A stretch of 64,000 nucleotides of DNA from positions 62,001 to 126,000 of the forward strand of contig NZ_BNAR01000002.1 in NCBI RefSeq assembly GCF_014653695.1. The letters run 5' to 3'. The stretch's first letter is position 1, and every line of letters starts with the position of its first letter. The translations under genes and the position numbers were made by a program. Positions 1 to 9,065 of the stretch are shown here, piece after piece. The notes below the pieces were generated by a model that worked only from the letters and a program-made list of their open reading frames with translations, had not been told where the DNA came from and ran no database searches. The stretch comes from Lentzea cavernae (GTDB lineage Bacteria; Actinomycetota; Actinomycetes; Mycobacteriales; Pseudonocardiaceae).

Positions 1-120
1 ACCCTCGCTCTGCTCACCAAGAAGCTCGCGGAGATCGACGACAAGCCATCACCAGAGGTGAGATGGCTGGCAGCCAGCCTTCCGCGGCATCACGCCAAAG
101 ACCAACCTCCCCCGCCATAA
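1..120 (+). CDS. C-terminal end of an unidentified gene, cut by the window edge
   Basis: Frame 1 is open from the first base and ends at TAA (118-120), giving 39 residues. The visible part has a charged helix-like stretch (LLTKKLAEIDD) and a proline-rich end. Codon third positions are GC-rich like the neighbouring genes. No family can be assigned from so short a tail, and it could be chance readthrough. It lies on the same strand as the MoxR/VWA cassette, from which it is separated by about 630 bp of sequence without a clear gene. Confidence 0.35.
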   Translation, partial: TLALLTKKLAEIDDKPSPEVRWLAASLPRHHAKDQPPPP

Positions 121-752
121 GAGCCGAAGGAAATCGAAAAGATTCTCAAATTCCATCAAAGAACCTTTTCATTGAGCTTCATCAATCATCCAGGTCGATG
201 TTACCGTGCATTTTGCCATGATCACCCAGAACCAACCGAAAGAGGGGAATCACTCCGTGGTTCAACTGGAGGTTCACACGCAGGGCACCTCCAGACCTGA
301 TCCGCCACGCGCACACCCCAGGCGGGGCAGACCGACCACAGCGGGATCACCTGGTGTCCCAGACTCGCTTGACCCCAAGCGGGAGATCGAAACGGCGCGC
401 TGGCGTCCCCGCGTCCCACCATCAACTGGCGCAGACCTGGTCAACACCCTCGCCTTCGCTCCATCCACCCTTCCCCAGATCGTATAACTACCCATAGCCA
501 GATCTGGCCGCCCGCCGGCCAACCCAAGCCCCCACCCCAACGCCGCCAACCCGAACAAAGCAGCAAATGCGATTTCAATTCAATTGTCGCCACTAGTCAC
601 AATCAGCATTTTCCCGAAAAGAGTCTTGAAAAATCCCCGAATGCACTGGCAATTCGCGTGCTGCGGAGTTATATTTAAATCACGCCGGAAAACCGGTAAC
701 CGCACCGAATACCACACCTGGCGCGAGCCATGTCTGCAGAACGGGGCCAATC
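121..752. other. Intergenic stretch, no convincing gene
   Basis: The open frames here have unnatural composition, rich in Pro, Arg and His on both strands, and no recognisable motif. Bases 540-700 are clearly richer in A and T than the surroundings (for example TTATATTTAAAT near 668-679). That would suit a promoter region for the cassette starting at 753, but no well-spaced -35/-10 pair was found. Confidence 0.4.
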
Positions 753-911
753 ATGTGTTACGCCGACACCATCACCGAAATCGACGACACGGTTACCGCT
801 TACTGCTACTGCGGATGGGTCGAACACGGACACACCCCGGAATCAGCTGACATCGCGGCAGAAACGCACCAGAACCCGCACGACGTCGTGTCGCCCATCG
901 CGGCCGCCTGA
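753..911 (+). CDS. Small 52-residue protein with a CYC motif
   Basis: ATG at 753, TGA at 909-911, 52 residues. The protein has Cys at position 2 and a YCYCGW motif, followed by spaced histidines (EHGH, ETHQNPH). This arrangement suggests a small metal-binding or zinc-ribbon-like protein of the sort common on actinobacterial phages and conjugative elements. That role is inferred; no family is recognised. It ends about 30 bp before the ATPase gene on the same strand, so it is probably the first gene of the cassette. The ribosome-binding site is weak. Confidence 0.45.
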   Translation: MCYADTITEIDDTVTAYCYCGWVEHGHTPESADIAAETHQNPHDVVSPIAAA

Positions 912-942
912 CCACCTGCAATCGGCCTGAAAGGGAACCGCG

Positions 943-2112
943 ATGACCACGCCTGCCACGACCAGCACCCCCACGACAGGAACGGCAACCCGTCTGCGCA
1001 GCGGCGAACTGCGCGCGATGGTCGCGCGCGTGCTGGCAGACGACCCCGGTACAGGCATGACCCCGCGCGTAGTGGCCGCCAAACTCGGTGGACGATCATC
1101 CGGCGCGGTCGGCAACGCGTTGAAAGTACTTGCCGAATGCGGTGCCGCCGAAGTCGTCATGACCGCGCCCCTGAACTACCGCGCCACCGCCACCACCGCC
1201 GTTGTAGCAGCGACCGCCATCACCCCTGCCCCGACACCCACCCGACGAACGAAGTCACCCGCACCCGCCGCAGTTCCCGGATCCCCCACGCCGAAACCTG
1301 CGGCGACGGCCGTGGTGACCGGACCGGTGACGCGTCCCAACGGCTTGACGTACCACCCCCGGTTGTTGTCCGGCATGCCCGATGTGACCGCGCTGCACCG
1401 GTTGCGCGAAGCCGGGGTCGCCGCACTGATGTACGGGCCACCCGGAACCGGGAAGACGTCGGTGGTCGAAGCCGCATTTCCTGACCTGATCACGGTTCAG
1501 GGCGATGGCGACACCACGGTCGCCGACTTCGTGGGCGAGTACACGCAGACCGCTGATGGCCGCTACGTGTTCGTGCACGGCCCATTGGTGCGGGCGATGC
1601 GCGCAGGTGTGCCGCTGTTCATCGACGACGCCACGCTGATTCCGCCCACCGTACTGGCCGTGGTCTACCCCGCGATGGACGGTCGCCGTCAGATCGTGGT
1701 CAAAGCGAACGGCGGTGAGATCGTTGACGCCGCTGACGGGTTCTACGTGGTCGCCGGACACAACCCCGGGGTACACGGCGCGATCCTCACCGACGCCCTG
1801 TCGTCCCGGTTCTCCGCTCAGATCCACGTGTCCACCGACTACGACCTCGCCACGCAACTCAAGATCGACAAACGGGCCGTCAAGGTCGCGCGCAACCTGG
1901 CCACCCGTCAGGCGAAGGGCGAGATCGGTTGGGCACCGCAGCTGCGTGAGCTGATCGCGTTCCAGAAGATCGCGGGTGTGCTCGGTCCCGAAGCCGCCGC
2001 CGGGAACCTGGTCGGCATCGCGCCCGAGGAAGACCGCATCACCGTTGCCAGCGCCGTCCGGGACGCGTTCGGCACCACGGTTCAGCCCCTGGCACTCGGT
2101 ACCCGCATCTAG
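943..2112 (+). CDS. MoxR-type AAA+ ATPase with an N-terminal winged-helix domain
   Basis: 389 residues. Residues 17-80 resemble a winged helix (RSSGAVGNALKVLAECGA). A Pro/Ala/Thr-rich linker follows to about 130, then an AAA+ module: Walker A GPPGTGKT (165-172), Walker B LFIDDA (225-230), sensor-like HNPG (273-276) and a probable arginine finger in SSRF (Arg289). MoxR ATPases typically remodel or load a partner with a VWA domain, and such a protein is encoded 26 bp downstream. The winged helix closely resembles the C-terminal domain of the regulator at 6377-6934, which suggests both see a similar DNA site or partner. The substrate is unknown. ATG at 943 follows AAGGGAAC. Confidence 0.85.
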   Translation: MTTPATTSTPTTGTATRLRSGELRAMVARVLADDPGTGMTPRVVAAKLGGRSSGAVGNALKVLAECGAAEVVMTAPLNYRATATTAVVAATAITPAPTPTRRTKSPAPAAVPGSPTPKPAATAVVTGPVTRPNGLTYHPRLLSGMPDVTALHRLREAGVAALMYGPPGTGKTSVVEAAFPDLITVQGDGDTTVADFVGEYTQTADGRYVFVHGPLVRAMRAGVPLFIDDATLIPPTVLAVVYPAMDGRRQIVVKANGGEIVDAADGFYVVAGHNPGVHGAILTDALSSRFSAQIHVSTDYDLATQLKIDKRAVKVARNLATRQAKGEIGWAPQLRELIAFQKIAGVLGPEAAAGNLVGIAPEEDRITVASAVRDAFGTTVQPLALGTRI

Positions 2113-2138
2113 CGCGACCATCCGGAAAGGACACCGCC

Positions 2139-3866
2139 ATGACCACACACCTGGTAGCTGACCCGGACGCGACGGGTGCCGCCATCTTCCCCGCTCGCCC
2201 GGAATGGCTCACGCTGTCCGCCGCACTGGCGGACGAAGTACCGGTGATCGCTGACAGGGAAGACCTGTTGGTCACCATCGCACCCGGTGCGGGCAGCGGA
2301 GCCCCGGCGTGTTTCCACACGACCCGCGCACTGATCGAAGTCGACGGCAATTACCTGGACGTCGACCCTGCCACCGTTGATCCGTCGAACGTTTCCGACC
2401 GTGCGCGCTACCCCGTCATGTGGGGGCTGTTGACCCACGAGTGCGCACACGCGAAACACAGCGTGTGGGAACTGCCCGACGACGTCTCACCCGCCGTGGC
2501 GGACGCCGCGATGCAGTTGGAAGAGTCGCGAATGGAATCGGCGCACATTCGCCGCCGTCCGGACGACCGGCACTGGTTGCGAGCGTCGACGACCAACCTC
2601 GTCCTAGCCGACTTCGCAGGTAGTCCGAAGATGACCAAAGCGTCGGCCGCCCAAGCCGCTGCCCTGGTACTGGCACGAGTCGACGGCGGTGTCCTCACTG
2701 CGGTTGAAGCCGCACCGGTTGCCGACGTCGTCGAGGAAGTCCTCGGAACCGACACGCTCACCGAACTTCGCGCGCTGTGGCAGGAAGCTCTCGCGACAGC
2801 AGACGACGACGCCGAGACGATGATCGATCTCGCGAGGCGCTGGTGTGAAGCCATTGGCATCGACCCCGACAGCGACGCACCCGAACCCGGTGAACCCGGT
2901 GAACCGGGCGACTCGTCGCCGTCGCCCCTGGCCGAGGCGATCGGCCGCACGCTGGTCGAGGTCGCACTTGCCATCGCGGACGAAGCCCCGCCCAAGGATC
3001 CGGCCACCATGGCCGCTGCAGCGACGGCGGAAGAAGAGGCAGCCTCCGATGCAGCCGAGGCAATTGCGCGGACCGTTTTCTCCAGCAGTCATCCCCGGTC
3101 CGGCTACGGGGCGACCACGATCACGGGTACCCGCAAACCGACCACCGCCGAACGCACCGCTGCCCGCACGCTGGCACGGGCGTTGTCGACCGCTGCCACA
3201 CGCGAACGAGTCACGGTGAAGTCGACCTCACCGATTCCGCCCGGACGTCTCCGGATGCGCGGTGCTCTCGCCGCCGATGCCCAACGGGCCGCAGGCGCCA
3301 TGCCCACAGCCGAACCGTTCACCCGCACCGCGCGCCTCACCGCGCCCACACCACCACTGAGGCTGGGAATCGCGTGCGATGTGTCCTCATCCATGCGCCA
3401 CCTTCGCGGCGCGGTGGCGTCGACCGCGTGGATTCTCGCTCACGCCGGACGGCACTCCAGCGTGTCCGTCGAAAGCGCCGCCGTGATCTTCGGCGTGCAC
3501 GTCCGACCCATCACCCACCCCGGCAGAGTTCCCGCCGAAGTCACCGAGTTCGCGGCCGATGACGACTGGGAATGCGTTGGCCGCGCTGTCGATTCTCTCG
3601 ACGGGGCGCTCGGCCTCTCCCGTCCTGGTGCCGCCCGGCTGCTCGTGATCTTGTCCGACGGACACTTCCAGGGGGACGAACGCCCCGCCGGGCAGAAACG
3701 CGTTGATCGGCTACGCGCGGCCGGATGCGCGGTGCTGTGGCTGACCACCAGCTACTTCGACGACCCGTTCACGGGCGTGACCGTGCATCAGCTCACCAGT
3801 CCAACCGCGACGGCTGCAGCGATCGGCCACGCCGCGACCAACGCGCTGAAGGCCGCCGTTCGCTGA
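2139..3866 (+). CDS. Metallopeptidase-like plus VWA domain protein, partner of the MoxR ATPase
   Basis: 575 residues. The N-terminal part carries THECAHAKH with His100, Glu101 and His104, a HEXXH zinc-protease signature as in the DUF2201-type putative metallopeptidase family. The centre (about 245-330) is acidic and low-complexity. The C-terminal third is a von Willebrand A fold with the metal site DVSSS near residue 414 and a typical LLVILSDGHF strand. Coupling with a MoxR ATPase is the usual arrangement and suggests a chaperone-like or protein-clearing machine, but neither substrate nor proteolysis is shown. GGAAAGGA precedes the ATG at 2139. Probably one operon with the ATPase. Confidence 0.8.
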   Translation: MTTHLVADPDATGAAIFPARPEWLTLSAALADEVPVIADREDLLVTIAPGAGSGAPACFHTTRALIEVDGNYLDVDPATVDPSNVSDRARYPVMWGLLTHECAHAKHSVWELPDDVSPAVADAAMQLEESRMESAHIRRRPDDRHWLRASTTNLVLADFAGSPKMTKASAAQAAALVLARVDGGVLTAVEAAPVADVVEEVLGTDTLTELRALWQEALATADDDAETMIDLARRWCEAIGIDPDSDAPEPGEPGEPGDSSPSPLAEAIGRTLVEVALAIADEAPPKDPATMAAAATAEEEAASDAAEAIARTVFSSSHPRSGYGATTITGTRKPTTAERTAARTLARALSTAATRERVTVKSTSPIPPGRLRMRGALAADAQRAAGAMPTAEPFTRTARLTAPTPPLRLGIACDVSSSMRHLRGAVASTAWILAHAGRHSSVSVESAAVIFGVHVRPITHPGRVPAEVTEFAADDDWECVGRAVDSLDGALGLSRPGAARLLVILSDGHFQGDERPAGQKRVDRLRAAGCAVLWLTTSYFDDPFTGVTVHQLTSPTATAAAIGHAATNALKAAVR

Positions 3867-3914
3867 CCGAGATCAACACCGTCTGAAACCGATCATGTCG
3901 ATCAGGAGAGAACG

Positions 3915-4688
3915 ATGACCATCCTCGTTGACCGTGCCATGGCCGCAGCACGAGCAGGCAGGCGCACCACGATCACCACCGAGCCACCCGAGTGGGCAGC
4001 GTTGTCGCACCGGGACCGGATCGCCCATTCGATCGCATTCGTGCTCGAAGTACCGCTGTGCTGGGTGTTCGTCACCGACCCGCCCGGACGCTTCCGCACA
4101 GGACGCGGACGCCCCGCCAAGGATTACGTCATCGTGAAGGAACCGGGGCCAGGAACTGGCCCGTGGCGGTTCATCCCGGATCTCGACCGTGGCCAGGGCT
4201 GGTTGATGATCGAACGACGACGTAGCGGCAAAGTCACCTTTCGCGTCGACGCGCTGGCTGACATTGCAGATTGGGTCGTTCCAGCAGGCAGGTACTGGCC
4301 GGAGAAGGTCGACCTCGATCCGTTCACCCATCACGTTGATTGCACCTGCGAGAACGGCGCGATCTCGGCGCAGACCGCCATCTTCAACTCAGTTGGTGTC
4401 GACTGGACCGCAGGTGGCGGTCAGGACCTGGTCGGCCCCGGCCACCTGTCTCAGTTCACCTACCAGGCGACCATCAACACCGTCTCGTACATCTTGACGG
4501 CCTACCCCACCGACGATCCCGAACAGCGGCTGGACTGGTGGTGCGGCATGCGGGAACTCGGCTTTCTGCGCCCTGTCGGCCTTCACAGCAGCCCACGCGA
4601 CGCCGCGCTGTGGGTCTTCGCGCTTGCTGACGCGAGCGACTACTTCTGGGGCGAGGACACGAAAACGTACCCCGCAACCCGACCTTGA
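3915..4688 (+). CDS. Unknown 257-residue protein of the MoxR/VWA cassette
   Basis: ATG at 3915 follows a good AGGAGAG site. The protein is soluble, with no signal peptide or membrane segment, many aromatic residues, and a central Cys pair (DCTCENG). No catalytic motif or family is recognised. It follows the VWA gene by 48 bp on the same strand and precedes three more small same-strand genes, so it most likely belongs to the same transcript and function. Confidence 0.7.
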   Translation: MTILVDRAMAAARAGRRTTITTEPPEWAALSHRDRIAHSIAFVLEVPLCWVFVTDPPGRFRTGRGRPAKDYVIVKEPGPGTGPWRFIPDLDRGQGWLMIERRRSGKVTFRVDALADIADWVVPAGRYWPEKVDLDPFTHHVDCTCENGAISAQTAIFNSVGVDWTAGGGQDLVGPGHLSQFTYQATINTVSYILTAYPTDDPEQRLDWWCGMRELGFLRPVGLHSSPRDAALWVFALADASDYFWGEDTKTYPATRP

Positions 4689-4755
4689 CCCGTCGCAGGT
4701 TCATCGCAGACGGGCCGCTGAATCAGGAACGCATCAACTGGAAGGACACCTTGCA

Positions 4756-5049
4756 ATGCCTGCCAACACGCATGTTGAGACCGTTGTGCGTCGCTTTCGC
4801 GAGAACGACTTCGAGGTGATCTCTGTCGTTGTCGATCCGGCCGACGCCCAACAGGTCCTCTACGGAACCGTCACCCGCGACGGCGTCCTCGTCGGGAGTT
4901 ACTACTGCACCGATCAGTTCCGCCAGTCAGGTTGGCGAGTTCTGGGGCCTGACGGCACGCATCTGGTCTTCGGCGACGAGCCGGTCGAGCTCACCTGTGA
5001 TGGTGACGCGGTCTTCCTGCTCATGAAGAACGCGGACTCGCCGGCGTGA
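4756..5049 (+). CDS. Unknown 97-residue protein
   Basis: ATG at 4756 is preceded by GGAAGGACA. The protein is acidic with alternating hydrophobic residues, consistent with a small beta-rich fold (ISVVVDPADAQQVLYGTV). No known family is recognised. The start was chosen over an upstream in-frame start at 4624 because that would overlap the previous gene by 65 bp and lacks a ribosome-binding site. Confidence 0.6.
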   Translation: MPANTHVETVVRRFRENDFEVISVVVDPADAQQVLYGTVTRDGVLVGSYYCTDQFRQSGWRVLGPDGTHLVFGDEPVELTCDGDAVFLLMKNADSPA

Positions 5050-5089
5050 CCCCTCAAACGGGAAAGAACCGACATGCAGGAGGCGTGAC

Positions 5090-5575
5090 ATGACGTCCAC
5101 CTTTCACAACGAGATCCAGCTCGACAACGTCTACTACAGACTCTCCGCGACCGTGGACTCCGAGGAGTCCCTGGTGCTGGACCTGATCGGTACGACCGGG
5201 TCAGGCCAGGTTGTCGCCGACGGACGCCTTCGGCTGCCTGTCGTCGGTGGGGCCACGGTCGGAAAGCTCTTGACCCGCGTGCTTCACGCTCACACGCGGC
5301 TGCAGGTCCGACCGGCGACCCGACACGCGAACGCCACCCTGCCGTGGACGACAGCCCTCGACAACGAACTGCGGGAAGCCTGGCTGCGGCCCGGTGCACG
5401 AGGCGCGGTTCGGCGCATCAACGATCTCGCCGAGCGGTTGCACCGATCCCCCAGCGCCATCAGGGCACGCCTTTCGAAGGTGGGTTGCGACCCAGATGTC
5501 CCTACCCGGGAGCTGTCCGAGGCAGCCGCCGAAGTGCTGCGCGTGAAACCGAAGGAGGCGCGGGCAAGCGACTGA
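5090..5575 (+). CDS. Small protein with a C-terminal helix-turn-helix
   Basis: 161 residues, ATG at 5090 after AGGAGGCG. The N-terminal half is of unknown type. The C-terminal half (about 85-145) reads like a Myb/SANT-like or sigma-like helix-turn-helix: W-x-x-x-L-D-N-E-L, then INDLAERLHRSPSAIRARL and KVGCDP. It may bind DNA and regulate the cassette or the conjugation operon. That is inference from pattern only. Confidence 0.6.
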   Translation: MTSTFHNEIQLDNVYYRLSATVDSEESLVLDLIGTTGSGQVVADGRLRLPVVGGATVGKLLTRVLHAHTRLQVRPATRHANATLPWTTALDNELREAWLRPGARGAVRRINDLAERLHRSPSAIRARLSKVGCDPDVPTRELSEAAAEVLRVKPKEARASD

Positions 5576-5634
5576 CCCACACCGTCTTCTGTGGACTTTC
5601 ATCGGTACACATTCACCAACAAACGAAGGTAGAT

Positions 5635-6228
5635 ATGAACATGCAGTTCTCTCCAACCGTGGTCGACGAATACGTCAACGCGACCGAGGGCTACTACACG
5701 CTGATGCGGATCCTGCACCTGGGTCCGCACACCGTCCGAGTTCGAGTCCACCGAGAGGTCGAGCTGGAGCCGTGCTTCGCCGCGGCCGAGGTCCTCAGCG
5801 CCGACATGGCATGGACGCTTCTCGTCACACATCACCCGGAGTGCTGGTTCGATCGCACGGCCACGCCGTTCAAGCACATCAACGTCAAGTCCGAACTCGA
5901 ACAACTCGCGGACGGCCTGATGCAGCGCGTTCAGGACATCCTCGTCAAAGCGATCGCCATTCCCGAGCACGTCCTTGACGTAGTCGGCGCGATGCTCGCC
6001 ATGGCGTACGGCAGCACGGGCGAGCACGTGATCACCCCCGACGACGTGAAGTGGGCGAAGGCCAACGGCGGCCCGTTCCGCGCGATCGACCGTCGGGACG
6101 GCAGCGTGCTGCTCACCAAGGCACACCGGTGCGACTGCCCGCTACTCGCCAGCGAGGGCGACGACCCGTGCGACGGCAAGTGCCAGGCAGCAGCTCAGGC
6201 TGCAGGTGGTGATCCGTCCAGGAACTAA
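5635..6228 (+). CDS. Unknown 197-residue protein, last gene of the cassette
   Basis: ATG at 5635. The protein begins MNMQFSPTVVDEYV and ends in a Cys-rich tail (HRCDCPL and DPCDGKC) that could bind a metal. No family is recognised. It is followed within 25 bp by a strong stem-loop, which makes it the probable end of the plus-strand transcript. Confidence 0.6.
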   Translation: MNMQFSPTVVDEYVNATEGYYTLMRILHLGPHTVRVRVHREVELEPCFAAAEVLSADMAWTLLVTHHPECWFDRTATPFKHINVKSELEQLADGLMQRVQDILVKAIAIPEHVLDVVGAMLAMAYGSTGEHVITPDDVKWAKANGGPFRAIDRRDGSVLLTKAHRCDCPLLASEGDDPCDGKCQAAAQAAGGDPSRN

Positions 6229-6250
6229 GCCTGCCAGCCCCTAGCTCCAC

Positions 6251-6279
6251 CCGACCGACGACGCGGAGTCGCCGGTCGG
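6251..6279. terminator. Stem-loop terminator between convergent operons
   Basis: A 12-bp stem with one mismatch (arms CCGACCGACGAC and GTCGCCGGTCGG, loop GCGGA) is followed by CCTTCTTCTCC. It lies between the end of the plus-strand cassette and the end of the minus-strand regulator gene at 6377. Confidence 0.6.
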
Positions 6280-6376
6280 CCTTCTTCTCCTGGGATTTGC
6301 TGAATTGCCGTTCAACCAGAGCAAGCCGTTGCCGAACCCGTAGGTCCGGCAACGACATCAGCTCAGATCGATCTAA

Positions 6377-6934
6377 CTACCTGGTAGCGGTGGGCGCGAT
6401 CGCGAACCGCTTCGGCGCCTCCTGCGTCTTCACCACGGTTCCGGACGATGTCAACGCTTCAAGCGCGTTGTTCACAGCGCCCTGAGAGCGCCCGAGGACC
6501 CTACCGATGTGCGTCGGCCCGAACGCTTCGCCGGGATGCATGCGGAGGTAGTCCTCCGTCAACCCCCTCAGCGCACCGGGCTTCAGCCGCCCTTCCAGCA
6601 GCGAGTCGGACGGCTTGCGCACAGGAACAACGGCTTCGACGGGCTCCTGCTCCGTGACCACCTCCGGAACGACAGCCGACCACAGATCACCAGCGCGACG
6701 GCCGTCGATCACCTCGCCTGCCGTGCGAACTGCGGTCCCAGCTGCCTCCCAGCGCGCCAGAATCTTCCCGGCGGTGGATTTGTTGATCCCGACGCTGACG
6801 GCCAGATCAGCGGCCGTGGAACCGGGCGCGGCGACCAGCACCGCCTCCAGCTTGTTGGCGGCCGTTTCAGGAGCTGCGGCAGCATCGTTCTTCTCGATCT
6901 TGGTTGTCGACTTGGTTCGGGTCTTGCTGGGCAT
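6377..6934 (-). CDS. Regulator with two winged-helix domains
   Basis: 185 residues. ATG at 6934 sits behind GTGGAG; a GTG 12 bp upstream is also in frame. The N-terminal tail is Lys-rich. Residues about 30-75 form one winged helix (TAADLAVSVGINKSTAGKIL). Residues about 120-180 form a second (LGRSQGAVNNALEALTSSG) that matches the N-terminal domain of the MoxR ATPase at 943. It probably acts as a DNA-binding regulator of the element. It is the last gene on the minus strand, 150 bp beyond the peptidoglycan hydrolase gene. Confidence 0.65.
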   Translation of the reverse strand: MPSKTRTKSTTKIEKNDAAAAPETAANKLEAVLVAAPGSTAADLAVSVGINKSTAGKILARWEAAGTAVRTAGEVIDGRRAGDLWSAVVPEVVTEQEPVEAVVPVRKPSDSLLEGRLKPGALRGLTEDYLRMHPGEAFGPTHIGRVLGRSQGAVNNALEALTSSGTVVKTQEAPKRFAIAPTATR

Positions 6935-7086
6935 GACGGTCTCCACTTCTCGACGCTGGATTCGTGGTCATGCCCTGGCCAGGGCTTGCAGTTCGCCTGC
7001 GGCGCGCTACCGCTTGAATCGGCTACAGGACTATGAACGCTTCCTTCAACACGAGAAGTCAAGCGGGCACTTGAAGAATCTCTGTC

Positions 7087-8046
7087 TCATGTAGACACTG
7101 CGCGGTGCGGCCGCGTCGCCCCGTAGTAGTCGTCACCGGCCCAGCGATAGGGTCCGATCTGCACGACCTGCCCGAAGGTGGGCGCGTGGACCATCTGCCC
7201 TGCCCCGATGTACAGACCCACGTGATGGATGTCCCTCGGTGTCCCGTAGAACACCAGATCGCCCGGCAGGAGTGGTTCCCCGGCTGCCACAAGCGGTCCG
7301 GCATCGTGCTGCGTGTGCGCCGTGCGGGGCAACTCAACGCCAGCAGCGCGATACGCCTCCTTGGTGAGCCCGCTGCAGTCGAACCCACCCTCTGCCGCCC
7401 CATCTCCGCCCCACACATACGCGGAGCCCAGCTGCGCGCACGCGAACTCGATGGCCACGCGCGCTGCCGGCGTGGGCGCACGAACCTCGGAGCAGTTCCC
7501 GGTCCCACGGGAGGCTGCCTCGCTGTACCTCCGAGCCTGAGCCAGCACGTCACGGACGTACCAATCAGCGTGGTTGTATGCGAAGACCGCCTTGTAGAGA
7601 TCCTGTGGCGCACCTGAATCGCACAGGTAGAAGGCTGCAGCGTGAACCGCGTCGTGTGGGTTGTAACGCGAAGGAGGCGTAGCACCGCCAGGCGGGAACG
7701 TGTGACGGCCGAGCACTCCTTCGAAGGTCGGCTGAAGGAACTGCATCGGCCCGCCCGCGCCGGCGAAGTTCTCGCCGCTGGTAACGCCCGGAGCGTCGAG
7801 TCGGCCGTGATCAGTCTCGATCTTGCCGATGGCCGCGAGGACGCTCCAGTCCAACCCAGGACAGACCTGGGCGGCAGCCACGTACAGCGCGCAGAACACC
7901 GGAGGCACGTCCTCTATCGGTTTCGCGCAGTTCACATGCCCAGACGGTGAGGAGCCGAACAAGGAGGACACCGCGTTCACGACACCAGCTGCGGCAAGCA
8001 CTGCGACGAGAAGGACCGCGCCGACTGCAGCTCCGAGCTTCGTCAT
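7087..8046 (-). CDS. Transglycosylase plus NlpC/P60 cell-wall hydrolase of the conjugation system
   Basis: 319 residues. One N-terminal membrane segment (5-28) anchors it, facing the wall. Residues about 45-175 match a lytic-transglycosylase-like fold with the likely catalytic Glu77 (AAIGKIETDHG). Residues 190-319 are an NlpC/P60 domain with Cys224 (FDCSGL), His275 (HHVGLYIG) and His287. Two-domain muralytic enzymes of this kind open the wall for type IV secretion channels in Gram-positive bacteria (VirB1/TcpG role). ATG at 8046 overlaps the stop of the preceding gene by one base (TGATG), indicating translational coupling. Confidence 0.85.
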   Translation of the reverse strand: MTKLGAAVGAVLLVAVLAAAGVVNAVSSLFGSSPSGHVNCAKPIEDVPPVFCALYVAAAQVCPGLDWSVLAAIGKIETDHGRLDAPGVTSGENFAGAGGPMQFLQPTFEGVLGRHTFPPGGATPPSRYNPHDAVHAAAFYLCDSGAPQDLYKAVFAYNHADWYVRDVLAQARRYSEAASRGTGNCSEVRAPTPAARVAIEFACAQLGSAYVWGGDGAAEGGFDCSGLTKEAYRAAGVELPRTAHTQHDAGPLVAAGEPLLPGDLVFYGTPRDIHHVGLYIGAGQMVHAPTFGQVVQIGPYRWAGDDYYGATRPHRAVST

Positions 8047-9050
8047 CACCGCGAACCACCGCCAGGTCGCGATGCGGCAGGTGGCATCGGGTCCGGCGGA
8101 GGCAACACGGTCGGCGAATCGGACGAGGACGAGGCGGGCCGTGGGCACGTCGGGAGTACCTCGTGAAGAGCCGAGCGCCTCGCCGAGCGGTTGTCGAGCG
8201 AAAGCCAGACCGCGTTCGCGGGACTCGGTTCTTCGCTGGGATCGAGAAGGTTGGCGGCCGCGGTGCTGACCGGTACTGCGTCTGGGTTGTCCAGGCCTTG
8301 CCAGGCAGCCAGGAGTTGCTTGCGCGCGTTGGCTTCGCGGCGCGAGGTCGGGAACCAGAAGAGCAGCGGGGTCGAGATGCCGGTGCTCTCAACGAGTGCG
8401 TTGTAGCCCACGAGCTTGGCGACGACCTTGGTCAGCGGTTCGGTTCCGAGGTCGAACTCGAGGAAGAACTCGGCGTGCGCGGCGCCACGACCGAGCCGGC
8501 CGTAGCCGTCTGGGCGGGTGAGGTCTCCAAACAGCCTCGTGCAACGGACCTCGGACCACCACGTGTCGACCGCGAAATCTCCAGAGCGCAGGGCGTCGCC
8601 AATGAGCCCGACGAACCACTCGTTGACCCCGACGGTGTGAGCGAGTCGCAGGCTGTGGGCGATACCGACGGCGCGGTCGTGCCGGTACCCGAGGTCCTTC
8701 ACCTCGAGACCGTGCTGCGAGGCCAACGCCGCGGCGCCGGCGGGTGCGAGGACGTAGTGCATGGGTGCGCTCCCCACCGGGGTGAACGGCTGGAACCGGT
8801 CGATCACGCCCCAGAGGTACAGCTCCCGCAGGCGCTGCCGTCCGGAGCGGTAGGACGGGAAGGCCACCGAGGTGATCTGTTCGGAGGTGAGCACGCGGTG
8901 CTCCCAGAGCATGCTGATGATCCAGCGGTCCCGAGGAGTGAGCCTGGTCGACAACAGGGCCTGGTGCGCGGCGGAGTTCGCGACGCGAGGTGATGGTCGA
9001 GCCGACTTGGGTGTGCGGTGGTGCCGTTGTGGAGTGGGTGCGGCGAGCAT
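8046..9050 (-). CDS. Replication-relaxation family protein
   Basis: 334 residues. After a basic tail, residues about 35-100 form a winged helix (TPRDRWIISMLWEHRVLTSEQI), followed by a conserved body with GIAHSLRLAHTVGVNEWFV and a nuclease-like core (EFFLEFDLGTEPLTKVVAKL). This is the replication-relaxation family found beside conjugation ATPases on actinobacterial elements, where it may take part in origin processing. The C-terminal 60 residues are Pro/Ser-rich. GGGGAG precedes ATG 9050, and the VirD4-like gene ends 15 bp upstream. Confidence 0.75.
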   Translation of the reverse strand: MLAAPTPQRHHRTPKSARPSPRVANSAAHQALLSTRLTPRDRWIISMLWEHRVLTSEQITSVAFPSYRSGRQRLRELYLWGVIDRFQPFTPVGSAPMHYVLAPAGAAALASQHGLEVKDLGYRHDRAVGIAHSLRLAHTVGVNEWFVGLIGDALRSGDFAVDTWWSEVRCTRLFGDLTRPDGYGRLGRGAAHAEFFLEFDLGTEPLTKVVAKLVGYNALVESTGISTPLLFWFPTSRREANARKQLLAAWQGLDNPDAVPVSTAAANLLDPSEEPSPANAVWLSLDNRSARRSALHEVLPTCPRPASSSSDSPTVLPPPDPMPPAASRPGGGSR

Positions 9051-9065
9051 GCGGTACTCCCCTGC

